NCBI GenBank assembly: GCA_945827785.1
Contig: CALZOR010000003.1
Location: 1-53,774, forward strand
DNA: 53,774 nucleotides
Reading direction: 5' to 3'
DNA from: an uncultured Bacteroidales bacterium
GTDB taxonomy: Bacteria > Bacteroidota > Bacteroidia > Bacteroidales > UBA932
Shown: one piece after another, positions 24,470 through 33,140 of the stretch
How the letters are laid out: every line of letters begins with the position of its first letter
Numbering within the stretch: the stretch's first letter is position 1
Notes under the pieces: model-generated
Databases searched by the model: none
Seen by the model: the letters and a program-made list of their open reading frames with translations, nothing else
What the model was told of the DNA's origin: nothing
Translations under genes and position numbers: made by a program

Positions 24470-26350
24470 ATGAAAAAGATATTGACAATGATTGCAACGA
24501 CTGCAGTTCTTGCTTCTTGTGCCCGGCCAGCTTTCGACCCGTCAACGGTTGTCGATGCCGATTTCAATCAGGTTAACCGGGTTGAACCCCTTTCATGGTG
24601 GGTTGGAATGAAGACTCCTCTCCAGCTTATGGTACAAGGCCCGGAGATTTCGACTTACGATGTTGTCTTTGAAGGTGGCAAGGCCAGAATTAAACAGATT
24701 CACAAGGCTGACAGCCCGAATTATCTTTTCCTGGATGTAGAATTTGCTGCTTCTGCTCAGCCAGGCACATATTACCTTGTTTTCAGCAAGGGTGATGAAA
24801 GCTTCAAGGTGCCTTATCAGGTTGCCGCCCGGCGTGAAGGCTCGGCACAGAGGCTCAGTTTCTCGACCAAGGATCTGATCTACCTCATTATGCCTGACCG
24901 TTTCGTGGATGGAGACCAGAGTCTCGATGCTGTTCCGCGTAATATGGAAAGCGTTGACAAAGAGTCGTTTACAGGACGCCATGGCGGAGACATTGCCGGA
25001 ATACGCAGTCAGCTTGATTACCTCGCAGACCTTGGGGTGACCGCAATCTGGAATACCCCTCTGCTAGAGGATAATGAACCGGTAGTCTCATACCACGGAT
25101 ATGCCTGCACTGACTACTATCATATTGACCGCCGCTTCGGAACCAATGAGGACTACCGTAACCTCGTCGCCGAAGGCCATTCAAAAGGCATAAAGATGAT
25201 AATGGATATTGTCACAAACCACTGTGGTACATCACATTGGTGGATGGCAGACCTTCCTTTCAAGGACTGGATCCATGTGTGGCCGGAATACACCAAAAGT
25301 AACTGCGCCTTCTCCGTCCATAACGACCCCTATTGTTCGGATCTCGACAAGGAGAACATGCTTGGCGGATGGTTCGACACCTCGATGCCGGACATGAATC
25401 TTGACAATCCTTATGTGCTTCAGTATTTCAAGCAGTGGGCTGTATGGTGGATTGAATATGCCGACCTTGACGGACTCCGCGTTGACACCTATCCTTACAA
25501 CGAGAAGGAGCCGATGAGCCAGTGGTGCAAGAGCGTGCGCGAAGAATATCCGAATATCAACATCGTAGGGGAGGTTTGGTCATGCAATGTCCCTCAGCTC
25601 GCATACTGGCAGGCAAACCACCCGAACAAGGACGGCTTCAATAGCAATCTTCCGTGCATCATGGACTTCCCGCTTCAGGCTGCAATTTGCGAGGGCATGC
25701 CACGTGACACTGTCAACTGGGATGAAGGCATGGTCAAGATATATGATGCAATTGCGAATGATCTGTATTATACTGACATGTCCAATATGATGATATTCCC
25801 TGGAAACCATGATACTGAGCGTATTGCAGATATTCTCAACAAGAGCGTGCCACGCCAGAAAATCGTCATGGCAATGATGGCCACCCTGAGGGGAATTCCT
25901 CAGATTCTTTATGCGGATGAGCTCATGGCCGTAAGCAAGGACAGGCGCTGGGGACACGGAGGTCTCAGAATTGACTTCCCTCTCAACTGGAAGAATGACC
26001 CCGTAGCCGTCGAGGTACATGATTACACGAAGACACTTTTCAACTGGCGCAAGACCGCTTCGGCAGTGCATGGCGGCAATACGATTCATTTCCTGCGCCG
26101 TGACAATACTTATGCGTATTTCCGATATGACAAGGATCAGAGTGTGTTCGTCTATATAAACAACTCCCGCCGCAATCAGGTGATTCCTTGGGAGGACTAT
26201 GCTGAATTCACTTGCGCCGGAGCCCGCAGAAGGGGAGTCTCGTCCGAGGCTCTCGTAAGGGGAATGAACGTAGCCACAGGTGATGTCGTGGATTTCTCGT
26301 CACCTGTTAAAGTTGGTCCCCGTTCTGTCCTGATAGTGGATTTCAAATAG
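24470..26350 (+). CDS. GH13 cyclomaltodextrinase/neopullulanase-like lipoprotein
   Basis: 626 residues, lipobox Cys17 (LASC). The N-terminal beta domain (about 30-120, starting VEPLSWWVGMKTPLQLM) resembles the cyclomaltodextrinase N-terminal domain. The barrel (about 135-530) has MIMDIVTNHCGTSHWW, nucleophile D339 in DGLRVDTYPY, acid/base E368 in NIVGEVWS and D448 in FPGNHDTERIAD. A C-terminal beta domain follows. In this role it would shorten linear and cyclic maltodextrins, like SusA, though here with a lipid anchor. Last gene of the locus; it ends two bases before the end of pncA on the other strand. Confidence 0.9.
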   Translation: MKKILTMIATTAVLASCARPAFDPSTVVDADFNQVNRVEPLSWWVGMKTPLQLMVQGPEISTYDVVFEGGKARIKQIHKADSPNYLFLDVEFAASAQPGTYYLVFSKGDESFKVPYQVAARREGSAQRLSFSTKDLIYLIMPDRFVDGDQSLDAVPRNMESVDKESFTGRHGGDIAGIRSQLDYLADLGVTAIWNTPLLEDNEPVVSYHGYACTDYYHIDRRFGTNEDYRNLVAEGHSKGIKMIMDIVTNHCGTSHWWMADLPFKDWIHVWPEYTKSNCAFSVHNDPYCSDLDKENMLGGWFDTSMPDMNLDNPYVLQYFKQWAVWWIEYADLDGLRVDTYPYNEKEPMSQWCKSVREEYPNINIVGEVWSCNVPQLAYWQANHPNKDGFNSNLPCIMDFPLQAAICEGMPRDTVNWDEGMVKIYDAIANDLYYTDMSNMMIFPGNHDTERIADILNKSVPRQKIVMAMMATLRGIPQILYADELMAVSKDRRWGHGGLRIDFPLNWKNDPVAVEVHDYTKTLFNWRKTASAVHGGNTIHFLRRDNTYAYFRYDKDQSVFVYINNSRRNQVIPWEDYAEFTCAGARRRGVSSEALVRGMNVATGDVVDFSSPVKVGPRSVLIVDFK

Positions 26351-26352
26351 CT

Positions 26353-26940
26353 CTATTCGAGGCAGATACCTTCAGCTGACATGGCGGAGAGAGCCGCCAT
26401 GTGGCTTTCTGCGTCGACCCAGGCAAGTGCATCTTTGATGAGATGCACCCTGAAACCTGCTTTCAGAAGGTCTTCGCAGGTGTTTCTTACGCAATACTCA
26501 GTGGCAATGCCGCAGACATAGACATCCCGAGTATCCAGAAGCTCAAGAACCTCTCCCAGAGACTGTCCGGCATTGTTGACGCCCTCGAAACCGGAATACT
26601 GTTCGCATGTCTTGTCGCATCCCTTGTCGAAAGTGAGCTCTTCGACCACATAGGGCTGAAGGTCCTTGTGGATATCACCTCCATGAGTTCCGGCAACGCA
26701 GTGTGAAGGCCAGATGCCTCCCTCGCTCTTGAACGAGCAGTGGTCGGCAGGATGATGGTCCCTGATGAAAAGGATGGGGAAGGTGTCAAGTATCTCATTT
26801 TCAGCCCCTTCATTGCCTTCAGTCCTTGAATCGATGAAACGGAGGGTTTGCTTTACCGCCTCCTCTGCATTCTGGCATGCAAGACTTCCGTCAATGAAGT
26901 CATAGAGCATGTCCACGACGACAAGTGCACAGTTTGTCAT
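26353..26940 (-). CDS. pncA: Nicotinamidase
   Basis: Hydrolyses nicotinamide to nicotinate for NAD salvage. The 195 residues are of the isochorismatase fold: D10 in LVVVDMLYDFIDGS, a Lys in ELTFDKGCD, and C150 in CGIATEYCV form the catalytic triad, and the metal site is visible in RDHHPADHCSF (Asp-His-His). It overlaps the end of pncB by four bases, so the enzyme sits right after the one that uses its product. Its final codons contain a strong hairpin that may stop the convergent GH13 transcript. Confidence 0.93.
   Translation of the reverse strand: MTNCALVVVDMLYDFIDGSLACQNAEEAVKQTLRFIDSRTEGNEGAENEILDTFPILFIRDHHPADHCSFKSEGGIWPSHCVAGTHGGDIHKDLQPYVVEELTFDKGCDKTCEQYSGFEGVNNAGQSLGEVLELLDTRDVYVCGIATEYCVRNTCEDLLKAGFRVHLIKDALAWVDAESHMAALSAMSAEGICLE
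26379..26402. terminator. Hairpin in the pncA 3' end, at the convergence with the starch locus
   Basis: A perfect 9-bp stem ACATGGCGG (26379-26387) / CCGCCATGT (26394-26402), 6-nt loop, inside the last codons of pncA and 29 nt after the GH13 stop. No U-tract on either strand. Termination or insulation is inferred from its position. Confidence 0.45.
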
Positions 26941-28421
26941 AATTTGAAATTGTTGATTTCGTTTACAAGACGTGTTATTATGCTCATCTTGAGATTGTAA
27001 AGGTCGTCGGAAATGTCAACCTTGTAGTAGTGAGGGTTGATAAGACGCCTTTCGCTCGGGCTGAAATGTGCCAGAGTCGTGTTGTAATACTCCTTCTTTT
27101 CCGCAAGGGTATGTGTCGGAGCACAACGTTTTCCATTCTCTATCACCTTGTGCTGCATCACGAAAGCAGTGTATTCCCCGGCCTCGAAAGTCTTGTATTT
27201 GTAACGGTCGTACTCATCGGTGACGGTGAAGGTCTCTCCGGCCTCGATTTTTTGTGAGAGGCTGTCCCCGCGCAGACAGGTGACGTCCACCTTGAAAATT
27301 TCCCCCTTCACAGGGTCGTTCTTCATGATGCGGTAGGTAATCTGGAATCCCGGGTTGATGAGCTTGATCTTGTCCTCGGACCTTTTCAGGACAGCCTCGG
27401 AATCAATCTGGACCAGTTTATAGACATTGCCGAAACAAGGAGCCGCCTTGCTGGTTGCAATCGCATCTCCGACGCCATAGGAGTCGATGCAGGCACCCTG
27501 TCTTTCAAGGTCGGTAATGAGATATTCGTCAAGCGAGTTGGTCGCAAATATCTTGCACTTGCTGAACCCGTTCTCATCCAGAATGCGGCGGCATTCAGTC
27601 GAAAGGTAGGCAAGGTCGCCGCTGTCGAGACGCACGCCGTATCCGTAAGGATAACTGTCATCGATGCCGTTTTCCTTATAAGCCTTCATGGCATTGAGGA
27701 TGCCGCATCTGAGGGTGTCATAAGTGTCAATCAATAGAATGAGAGGCTCGTTCCTGTGAGTCCTGATATATGTGCAGAATGCCTCATGCTCTCCCGAAAC
27801 GGTGCTGCCGAAAGAGGTGACATAGCTGTGTGCCATGGTGCCGGTGGAACCGCAGCCGAACATCGCCCCCGTGAGGATGTTTGAAGTGTTGCTGCATCCT
27901 GCAATTATGGCCGCCTTGGCACCGTATGTCGCTGCCCATGGCCCGTGTGCCCTTCTTGAACCGAATTCGCTGACCGGACGGTTGGTCGCCCTGCAGACCC
28001 TGGAGGCCTTTGTCGCAACCGCCATCTGGTGGTTCATTATGCAGAGCATCGGGGTTTCAAGTACCTGAGCCTCGATGAGAGGGCCTTCCACTATGATGAC
28101 CGGCTGGTTCGGGAAGACTATTTCTCCTTCACGCATTGCATAGACATTGCCGGTGAATTTCATCGCACTGAGGTAGCCCCTGAAATCCTTGTACTCTTCG
28201 CCTGGAAGGAATTTCTCGAAAAATCCAGGATCCATGTTTCCGAGATTCTGAACCATCTCGATGACTTCCTCGGTACCGCTTACTACAGCCCAGTTGTTGT
28301 TCTCGGGGGCTTTTCTGTAGAAGAGGTTGAACACGGCAACTTTATCTTTCATTCCGTTGTCGTAGAACGACTTTCCCATCGTGTACTGGTACTTGTCGGA
28401 GCAATATGCGTTATTCAGCAT
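26937..28421 (-). CDS. pncB: Nicotinate phosphoribosyltransferase
   Basis: Joins nicotinate to PRPP to give nicotinate mononucleotide. Start at 28421 (MLNNAYCSDKYQYTMGKSFY), 494 residues; the frame runs further upstream into der but der ends at 28429, so the shorter start is right. Family motifs: the N-terminal D-x-Y-x-x-T/Y-M pattern, EFGSRRAHGPWAA and the phosphoribosyl region YGYGVRLDSGDLAYLS. Its substrate PRPP is made by prs in the same operon, and its other substrate by pncA directly downstream. Confidence 0.93.
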   Translation of the reverse strand: MLNNAYCSDKYQYTMGKSFYDNGMKDKVAVFNLFYRKAPENNNWAVVSGTEEVIEMVQNLGNMDPGFFEKFLPGEEYKDFRGYLSAMKFTGNVYAMREGEIVFPNQPVIIVEGPLIEAQVLETPMLCIMNHQMAVATKASRVCRATNRPVSEFGSRRAHGPWAATYGAKAAIIAGCSNTSNILTGAMFGCGSTGTMAHSYVTSFGSTVSGEHEAFCTYIRTHRNEPLILLIDTYDTLRCGILNAMKAYKENGIDDSYPYGYGVRLDSGDLAYLSTECRRILDENGFSKCKIFATNSLDEYLITDLERQGACIDSYGVGDAIATSKAAPCFGNVYKLVQIDSEAVLKRSEDKIKLINPGFQITYRIMKNDPVKGEIFKVDVTCLRGDSLSQKIEAGETFTVTDEYDRYKYKTFEAGEYTAFVMQHKVIENGKRCAPTHTLAEKKEYYNTTLAHFSPSERRLINPHYYKVDISDDLYNLKMSIITRLVNEINNFKL

Positions 28422-28428
28422 GATGATC

Positions 28429-29736
28429 TTATTTCTGACGTAGGAAAACCTGGACAGGACAACCGCAGAAGTCGAATTTCTCGCGGAGTTTGTTTTCAAG
28501 GAAACGCCTGTAAGGTTCGCGGATGTACTGCGGAAGATTACAGAAGAACGCGAATGACGGACTTCTGGTCGGAAGCTGTGTTATATACTTGATTTTTATG
28601 TATTTGCCCTTCCATGCAGGTGGTGGGTAATTCTCGATTTCAGGAAGCATCTCCTCATTGATCTTCGAGGTGCTTATCTTTCTGGAGTAGTTCTCGTACA
28701 CGGCCTCGGCAGCGTTGAGCACGTCCATGATCCTCTGCTTGTTGATGACGGAAGTGAATATGATCGGGAGGTCGTTGAACGGCGCAAGACGAGCCTTGAT
28801 GGCCTCCGTGTATTCTTTCATCGTGTTGCTGTCCTTCTCGATTGTATCCCATTTGTTGACCACGATCACGCAGCCTTTCTTGTTCCTCTGGATGAGGTTG
28901 AATATGCTCAGGTCCTGGGATTCAATGCCGGTCTGTGCATCGATCATCAGGATGCAGACATCGGAATGTTCGATTGCACGGATGGACCTCATGACAGAAT
29001 AGAATTCGAGGTCCTCATGAACCTTGGTTTTCTTCCTCATGCCGGCTGTGTCAACCAGCATGAACTCATGCCCGAATTTATTATAAAGTGTTGCTATTGA
29101 GTCTCTTGTTGTGCCGGCAATAGGTGTGACGATGTTCCTTTCCTTTCCGAGGAGGGCATTGGTCAGGGAGGACTTGCCCACGTTCGGCTTTCCGACAATC
29201 GTGAAATGCGGAAGTTCCGGATGCTCGTCCTTGTCCGGGTCGTCTTTCGGCAGAAGCTTCACGATTTCGTCCAGAAGGTCTCCGGTACCTCCGCCGTTTG
29301 CCGCAGAGATGCTCCAGATCTCGCCTAGACCGAGAGAATAGAACTGGAAAGCATCGAACATCTTTGCTCCTGAGTCCACCTTGTTTACGGCAAGCACGAC
29401 CGGTTTTCCGCTTCGCCTGAGCAGGTCTGCGATTTCTTCGTCATAGTCGGTGATGCCGGTTCCCGCTTCAACCATGAAAAGCACAACGGAAGCCTCCTCG
29501 ATTGCGAGGACGACCTGCTTGCGGATTTCTTCTTCGAAGATGTCGTCCGAGTTGGATGTATATCCTCCGGTATCAACGACGGAAAACTCCGTTCCGCACC
29601 ATTCACACCTGCCGTAGTGCCTGTCACGGGTTACTCCGGCAGTTTCGTCAACAATCGCCTGACGCATTCCCACGAGGCGGTTGAAAAGGGTGGACTTTCC
29701 TACATTAGGCCTGCCCACAATAGCTAATAGGCTCAT
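28429..29736 (-). CDS. der: Ribosome-assembly GTPase Der (EngA)
   Basis: A 435-residue double GTPase needed for 50S subunit maturation. First G domain: [16 protein letters not shown] near residue 8, [18 protein letters not shown]. Second: [37 protein letters not shown]. The C-terminal KH-like domain ends with [19 protein letters not shown]. It lies 7 nt upstream of pncB and 67 nt downstream of the small membrane protein gene, with two small hairpins in that gap. Confidence 0.97.
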   Translation of the reverse strand: MSLLAIVGRPNVGKSTLFNRLVGMRQAIVDETAGVTRDRHYGRCEWCGTEFSVVDTGGYTSNSDDIFEEEIRKQVVLAIEEASVVLFMVEAGTGITDYDEEIADLLRRSGKPVVLAVNKVDSGAKMFDAFQFYSLGLGEIWSISAANGGGTGDLLDEIVKLLPKDDPDKDEHPELPHFTIVGKPNVGKSSLTNALLGKERNIVTPIAGTTRDSIATLYNKFGHEFMLVDTAGMRKKTKVHEDLEFYSVMRSIRAIEHSDVCILMIDAQTGIESQDLSIFNLIQRNKKGCVIVVNKWDTIEKDSNTMKEYTEAIKARLAPFNDLPIIFTSVINKQRIMDVLNAAEAVYENYSRKISTSKINEEMLPEIENYPPPAWKGKYIKIKYITQLPTRSPSFAFFCNLPQYIREPYRRFLENKLREKFDFCGCPVQVFLRQK

Positions 29737-29752
29737 AATAAATCATTTAAAT

Positions 29753-29789
29753 CGCCCTATGGGCGGTTGCACATTCCGCCTCACGGCGG
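29753..29789 (-). other. Two small hairpins between the Cys-rich gene and der
   Basis: CGCCC/GGGCG (29753-29757, 29761-29765) and CCGCC/GGCGG (29776-29780, 29785-29789) lie in the 67-nt gap. They may be processing or partial termination signals; no U-run follows on the minus strand beyond an AT-rich stretch. Confidence 0.3.
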
Positions 29790-29803
29790 AGGAAAGGGGA
29801 GTG

Positions 29804-30040
29804 TCAGCGGCAGGCATGGCAGTCGCCGCATCCTGAATCCCCGCAGTCCGGGGCCTTCTTCCTTCGTCCCCAGAGTTTCATTTCATCTTCCTTGGCGCAA
29901 CGTATTCCGCGTTTGCGCATTTCCACGTTGTGCTCAATCTCGGTCTCGGGAAATTTTCCGTCCTTGCGGAAGAAAATGTTTACACCGAGACCGACCACGC
30001 ACAGGGCGACAAGGAGGATTGCTGCAATGAATATCTCCAT
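29804..30040 (-). CDS. Small Cys-rich single-pass membrane protein
   Basis: 78 residues of unknown function. One N-terminal membrane helix (residues about 3-22, IFIAAILLVALCVVGLGVNI), then a basic/acidic part with GKFPETEIEHNVEMRKRGIR and CAKEDEMKLWGRR, and a C-terminal cluster CGDSGCGDCHACR with four Cys in 12 residues, which could hold a metal or Fe-S centre. I recall similar proteins in other Bacteroidales, so it is probably conserved, though this needs a search. Its ATG shares a base with the prs stop (TGATG), so translation is coupled to prs. Confidence 0.75.
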   Translation of the reverse strand: MEIFIAAILLVALCVVGLGVNIFFRKDGKFPETEIEHNVEMRKRGIRCAKEDEMKLWGRRKKAPDCGDSGCGDCHACR

Positions 30041-30990
30041 CAGTTGATGAAGCTTGAGCTGATTGGCTCGTAGTTATAAACCTTCTCGATGATGTCGGCA
30101 AAGGTGTCCGTCATCGTCAGGACGGTAATCTTGCTCTTGTCCTTGGCAGGATCGGTGCTGAGAGGAATGGTATCGGATACGATGACTTCCTCAAGAGCCG
30201 ATTCGGCAATTCTTTCGTAAGCCGGACCTGAGAACACTGCATGCGTGGCACAAGCCCTTACGCTCTTTGCTCCCATGTCCTTGAGGACGTTGGCAGCCTT
30301 GGTGAGGGTGCCTGCGGTGTCGATCATGTCGTCCACGATGATCACGTTCTTGCCTTCCACGTCGCCGATTGCAGTGATGGAGCCGACAACGTTCGCTCTT
30401 TCACGGGATTTGTGGCAGATGATCACCGGGCACTGGAGGTAGCGCGCATAGGCATTGGCCCTCTTTGCTCCTCCCATGTCGGGTGCTGCGATTGCAAGGT
30501 TCTCAATGTTGAGGTTCTTCAGGTATGGAAGGAAAACTGAACTTGCATAGATGTGATCGACAGGGAAGTCGAAGAATCCCTGAATCTGGTCTGCATGAAG
30601 GTCGCATGTCATGACTCTGTCGCAGCCTGCTGCATGAAGGATGTTGGCAACAAGCTTCGCGCCGATTGATACTCTTGGCCTGTCCTTGCGGTCCTGCCTT
30701 GCCCATCCGAAATAAGGCATTACGGCAATCACGGTGTGAGCTGATGCCCTTTTTGCGGCATCGATCATAAGAAGCAGCTCAAACAGGTTCTCTACAGGAG
30801 GGAAGGTGGATTGCACGATGAAGACAGTGGCTCCCCTGACACTCTCATTGAATGATGGCTGGAACTCACCGTCGCTGAAAGTCAATACATCGGATGCTCC
30901 AAGTTCGATGTTCATCGCCTTGGCAACTTTGAGTGCGAAGTCCTTGGAGGCTCTGCACGAGAATAGTTTGATTTTATGTTCGTTATGCAT
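30040..30990 (-). CDS. prs: Ribose-phosphate pyrophosphokinase (PRPP synthetase)
   Basis: Makes PRPP from ribose 5-phosphate and ATP. 316 residues, class I type. Motifs: FSDGEFQPSFNESVRGATVF, YFGWARQDRKDRPRVSIGAK, MTCDLHADQIQGFFDFPVDH, and the PRPP loop VIIVDDMIDTAGTL. Its start overlaps the ysxC stop by one base (TAATG). PRPP feeds nucleotide, His, Trp and NAD synthesis; the operon also holds the PRPP-using pncB. Confidence 0.97.
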   Translation of the reverse strand: MHNEHKIKLFSCRASKDFALKVAKAMNIELGASDVLTFSDGEFQPSFNESVRGATVFIVQSTFPPVENLFELLLMIDAAKRASAHTVIAVMPYFGWARQDRKDRPRVSIGAKLVANILHAAGCDRVMTCDLHADQIQGFFDFPVDHIYASSVFLPYLKNLNIENLAIAAPDMGGAKRANAYARYLQCPVIICHKSRERANVVGSITAIGDVEGKNVIIVDDMIDTAGTLTKAANVLKDMGAKSVRACATHAVFSGPAYERIAESALEEVIVSDTIPLSTDPAKDKSKITVLTMTDTFADIIEKVYNYEPISSSFIN

Positions 30991-31613
30991 TATGGTTGAG
31001 GGTGTTGGTTGTCATTTTCAATTGTCTCGAGCACCTGGTCGATGTAGGAAAGGATCTCTTCCCGTCCCATGCCGGTTTCCGACGAGCTGACGAAGATTGG
31101 CGGGAGTTCTTCCCAAAGCTCCAGTATCTGTTTCTTGTTCTGCTCGAGTCTCGAAGCAAGCTGGCTTGCGCTGCTCTTGTCCGCCTTCGTGAAAATGATG
31201 GCGAAAGGAATGCGGCTCTGGCCGAGCTCGATCAGGAAATCCATGTCGATTTTTCCAATTTCGTGTCTGGAGTCGATCAGTACGAAAAGCAGGACCATTT
31301 CCTGCGAGAGGTTGATGTAGTTGCGGATTACCTGCTCCAGTTTCTGTTTGCCTGTGGCGGAGATTTTTGCGTAGCCATAACCGGGCAGATCGACAAGATA
31401 CCATTTACGGTTGATGAGAAAATGGTTGACAAGACGCGTCTTGCCGGGCTTTGACGAGGTCAGGGCAAGTTTCCTGTTGTTGCAGAGCATGTTTATCAAG
31501 GACGATTTGCCAACATTTGACCTTCCGATGAAAGCGAATTCAGGAAATCTCTGCTTCGGTTTCTCGGAAATTCGTGTACTGCTGCCTGCAAAAAGCGCTT
31601 CGGTAATCTTCAT
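30990..31613 (-). CDS. ysxC: Ribosome biogenesis GTP-binding protein YsxC/YihA
   Basis: A 207-residue TRAFAC GTPase for late 50S assembly. G1 GRSNVGKSSLINMLCN (about 29-44), G2/G3 region SSKPGKTRLVNHF and VDLPGYGYAKIS, G4 TKADK, and G5-like FVSSSETG. Leads the leftward operon with its own -7 element 27 bp upstream. A short hairpin (GCCTG/CAGGC, 31624-31637) lies in the 5' leader. Confidence 0.95.
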   Translation of the reverse strand: MKITEALFAGSSTRISEKPKQRFPEFAFIGRSNVGKSSLINMLCNNRKLALTSSKPGKTRLVNHFLINRKWYLVDLPGYGYAKISATGKQKLEQVIRNYINLSQEMVLLFVLIDSRHEIGKIDMDFLIELGQSRIPFAIIFTKADKSSASQLASRLEQNKKQILELWEELPPIFVSSSETGMGREEILSYIDQVLETIENDNQHPQP

Positions 31614-31639
31614 AATCGATAGGGCCTGAAAACAGGCGG

Positions 31640-31698
31640 CAAAGATATTAAATTTTATCGTATTTATAGTTAGAGTCCGGGAATTTTTGCTAAATTTG
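31640..31698. promoter_or_regulatory. Divergent promoters of ysxC and xseA
   Basis: TATCTTTG on the minus strand (31647-31640) and TAAATTTG on the plus strand (31691-31698) are both perfect TAnnTTTG boxes, 43 bp apart, in the 133-nt gap. No strong -33 boxes. They set the two large housekeeping operons going in opposite directions. Confidence 0.5.
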
Positions 31699-31746
31699 TA
31701 GTCGCCATGGCGGCATGCATATTTTATAGGAACAATTGCGGGGAAT

Positions 31747-32946
31747 ATGAACAGGGAATTTATTGACCTTCTTGAATTTCAGACAAGAATGAAAGAGGGG
31801 GTGGAATGTCTTTTCCCAGGCAAGTTCTGGCTGAGAGCCGAAATCAGCGCCGTCAAGGCCCGTCCGGGAGGCCATTGTTACCTAGAGCTGTCGCAGAGCG
31901 GTCCCAGCGGTCTGGTTGCAAAGGCCAGCGCAGCCATCTGGAGCTCCAAATACCGTTTCCTCGCACCATTCTTCGAGTCTGTGACAGGCAGCCCTCTATC
32001 TGAAGGCATGACTGTCCTGGTGCATGTGCAGGTTTCATACAGTCAGTTGTACGGTTTCACACTTGTAATAGATGACATAGATCCGGAATTTTCCCTCGGC
32101 CAGAAGGAAATGGAGCGTCAGAAGACCATTGAAAGGCTTAAGGCAGAGGGACTTATGGATTTGCAGAAGGGCTTGCATCTGCCCCGCCTGCCGTACCGCT
32201 TGGCCGTGATTTCCGCGGAGGATGCAGCCGGATACCGTGACTTCATGAAGCATCTGCATGAAAATGAATACGGATTCGTGTTTGATACTGTCCTTTTCCC
32301 GGCTCTGATGCAGGGGGCGCAGTGTCCGTCTTCGGTCATTGAGGCCATGGATTCCGTTCTGGCTGGCGAGGAGGACTTCGATGCCGTGCTGATTCTCAGG
32401 GGTGGAGGGTCGAAACTGGACCTTTCCTGCTTTGACGATTACGAGCTCGCGAGCGTGATTGCCCAGTATCCGCTGCCGGTGTTCACTGCCGTCGGTCATG
32501 ACCAGGATTTCCATGTCTGTGACATGGTCGCTTTTTCTTATCTGAAAACCCCGACTGCCCTTGCCGATGAACTTTTGTCCATATATGAGGATGAGGATTC
32601 CCTGCTGTCTTCCTTTGTTTCCCGCATAAGGATGGCTTTTCTGAACAGGGTGGCCATTGACGAGAACAGGCTGGCCTTGCTCAATTCTCGTATCCGAGGT
32701 GCCTTTTCCCTGAGGTTGTCGAAGATGGAATCGGCCCTGGATATGCTTCAGACGCGTATTCATGCTGCGGATCCCCGGAAAATCCTTGAAAGGGGATATG
32801 CTCTGGCCCTTGGTCCTGATGGTGCGGTCCTGAAGGCTGCCGGCGGAGTCAGTGCCGGGCAGAGGATGGGAGTCATGTTTTCGGACGGAATAGTACGATG
32901 TATTGTCGATAAAGTAGAGATGAAAGAAGATGGAGAAGAAATTTGA
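31747..32946 (+). CDS. xseA: Exodeoxyribonuclease VII large subunit
   Basis: The catalytic subunit of the single-strand exonuclease. 399 residues: N-terminal OB fold (about 1-100, FWLRAEISAVKARPGGHCYL), then the catalytic part with LPYRLAVISAEDAAGYRDFM, DAVLILRGGGSKLDLSCFDD, FTAVGHDQD and KTPTALADELL, then a coiled-coil region and the C-terminal segment RKILERGYALAL. It overlaps xseB by 17 bp. First gene of a long rightward run that continues into glycogen metabolism. Confidence 0.95.
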   Translation: MNREFIDLLEFQTRMKEGVECLFPGKFWLRAEISAVKARPGGHCYLELSQSGPSGLVAKASAAIWSSKYRFLAPFFESVTGSPLSEGMTVLVHVQVSYSQLYGFTLVIDDIDPEFSLGQKEMERQKTIERLKAEGLMDLQKGLHLPRLPYRLAVISAEDAAGYRDFMKHLHENEYGFVFDTVLFPALMQGAQCPSSVIEAMDSVLAGEEDFDAVLILRGGGSKLDLSCFDDYELASVIAQYPLPVFTAVGHDQDFHVCDMVAFSYLKTPTALADELLSIYEDEDSLLSSFVSRIRMAFLNRVAIDENRLALLNSRIRGAFSLRLSKMESALDMLQTRIHAADPRKILERGYALALGPDGAVLKAAGGVSAGQRMGVMFSDGIVRCIVDKVEMKEDGEEI

Positions 32947-33118
32947 TTATGATGCAGCAGTTGCCGAACTGGAGGCAATTGCGGCGAAGGTCGAGGACCC
33001 GAAGACGGCCGTTGAGGATATGGAAAAGATGATAAGGCGTTCGGCCGAGCTGGTCGCAGCCTGCCGCGGATATCTGCGCGGGGTGAGGGAGAAGGTCGAT
33101 GAAATTGAAAAATGTTAA
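32930..33118 (+). CDS. xseB: Exodeoxyribonuclease VII small subunit
   Basis: 62 residues, near the family's usual 65-80. It starts KKFDYDAAVAELEAIAAKVE, the conserved helix-hairpin start of XseB, and has the second helix (MIRRSAELVAACRGYL). It binds the coiled coil of XseA. The 17-bp overlap with xseA implies translational coupling; the branching enzyme gene follows after 22 nt. Confidence 0.93.
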   Translation: MEKKFDYDAAVAELEAIAAKVEDPKTAVEDMEKMIRRSAELVAACRGYLRGVREKVDEIEKC

Positions 33119-33140
33119 ACACTCTGATAACTGATTCTAT

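Noticed and set aside
28422..28499. Extended N-terminus of pncB overlapping der
   Set aside because: der ends at 28429; the family-like start MLNNAYCSDKYQYTM is at 28421.
30241..30540. Plus-strand open frame opposite prs
   Set aside because: Antisense shadow of a highly conserved gene; no start context or motif.
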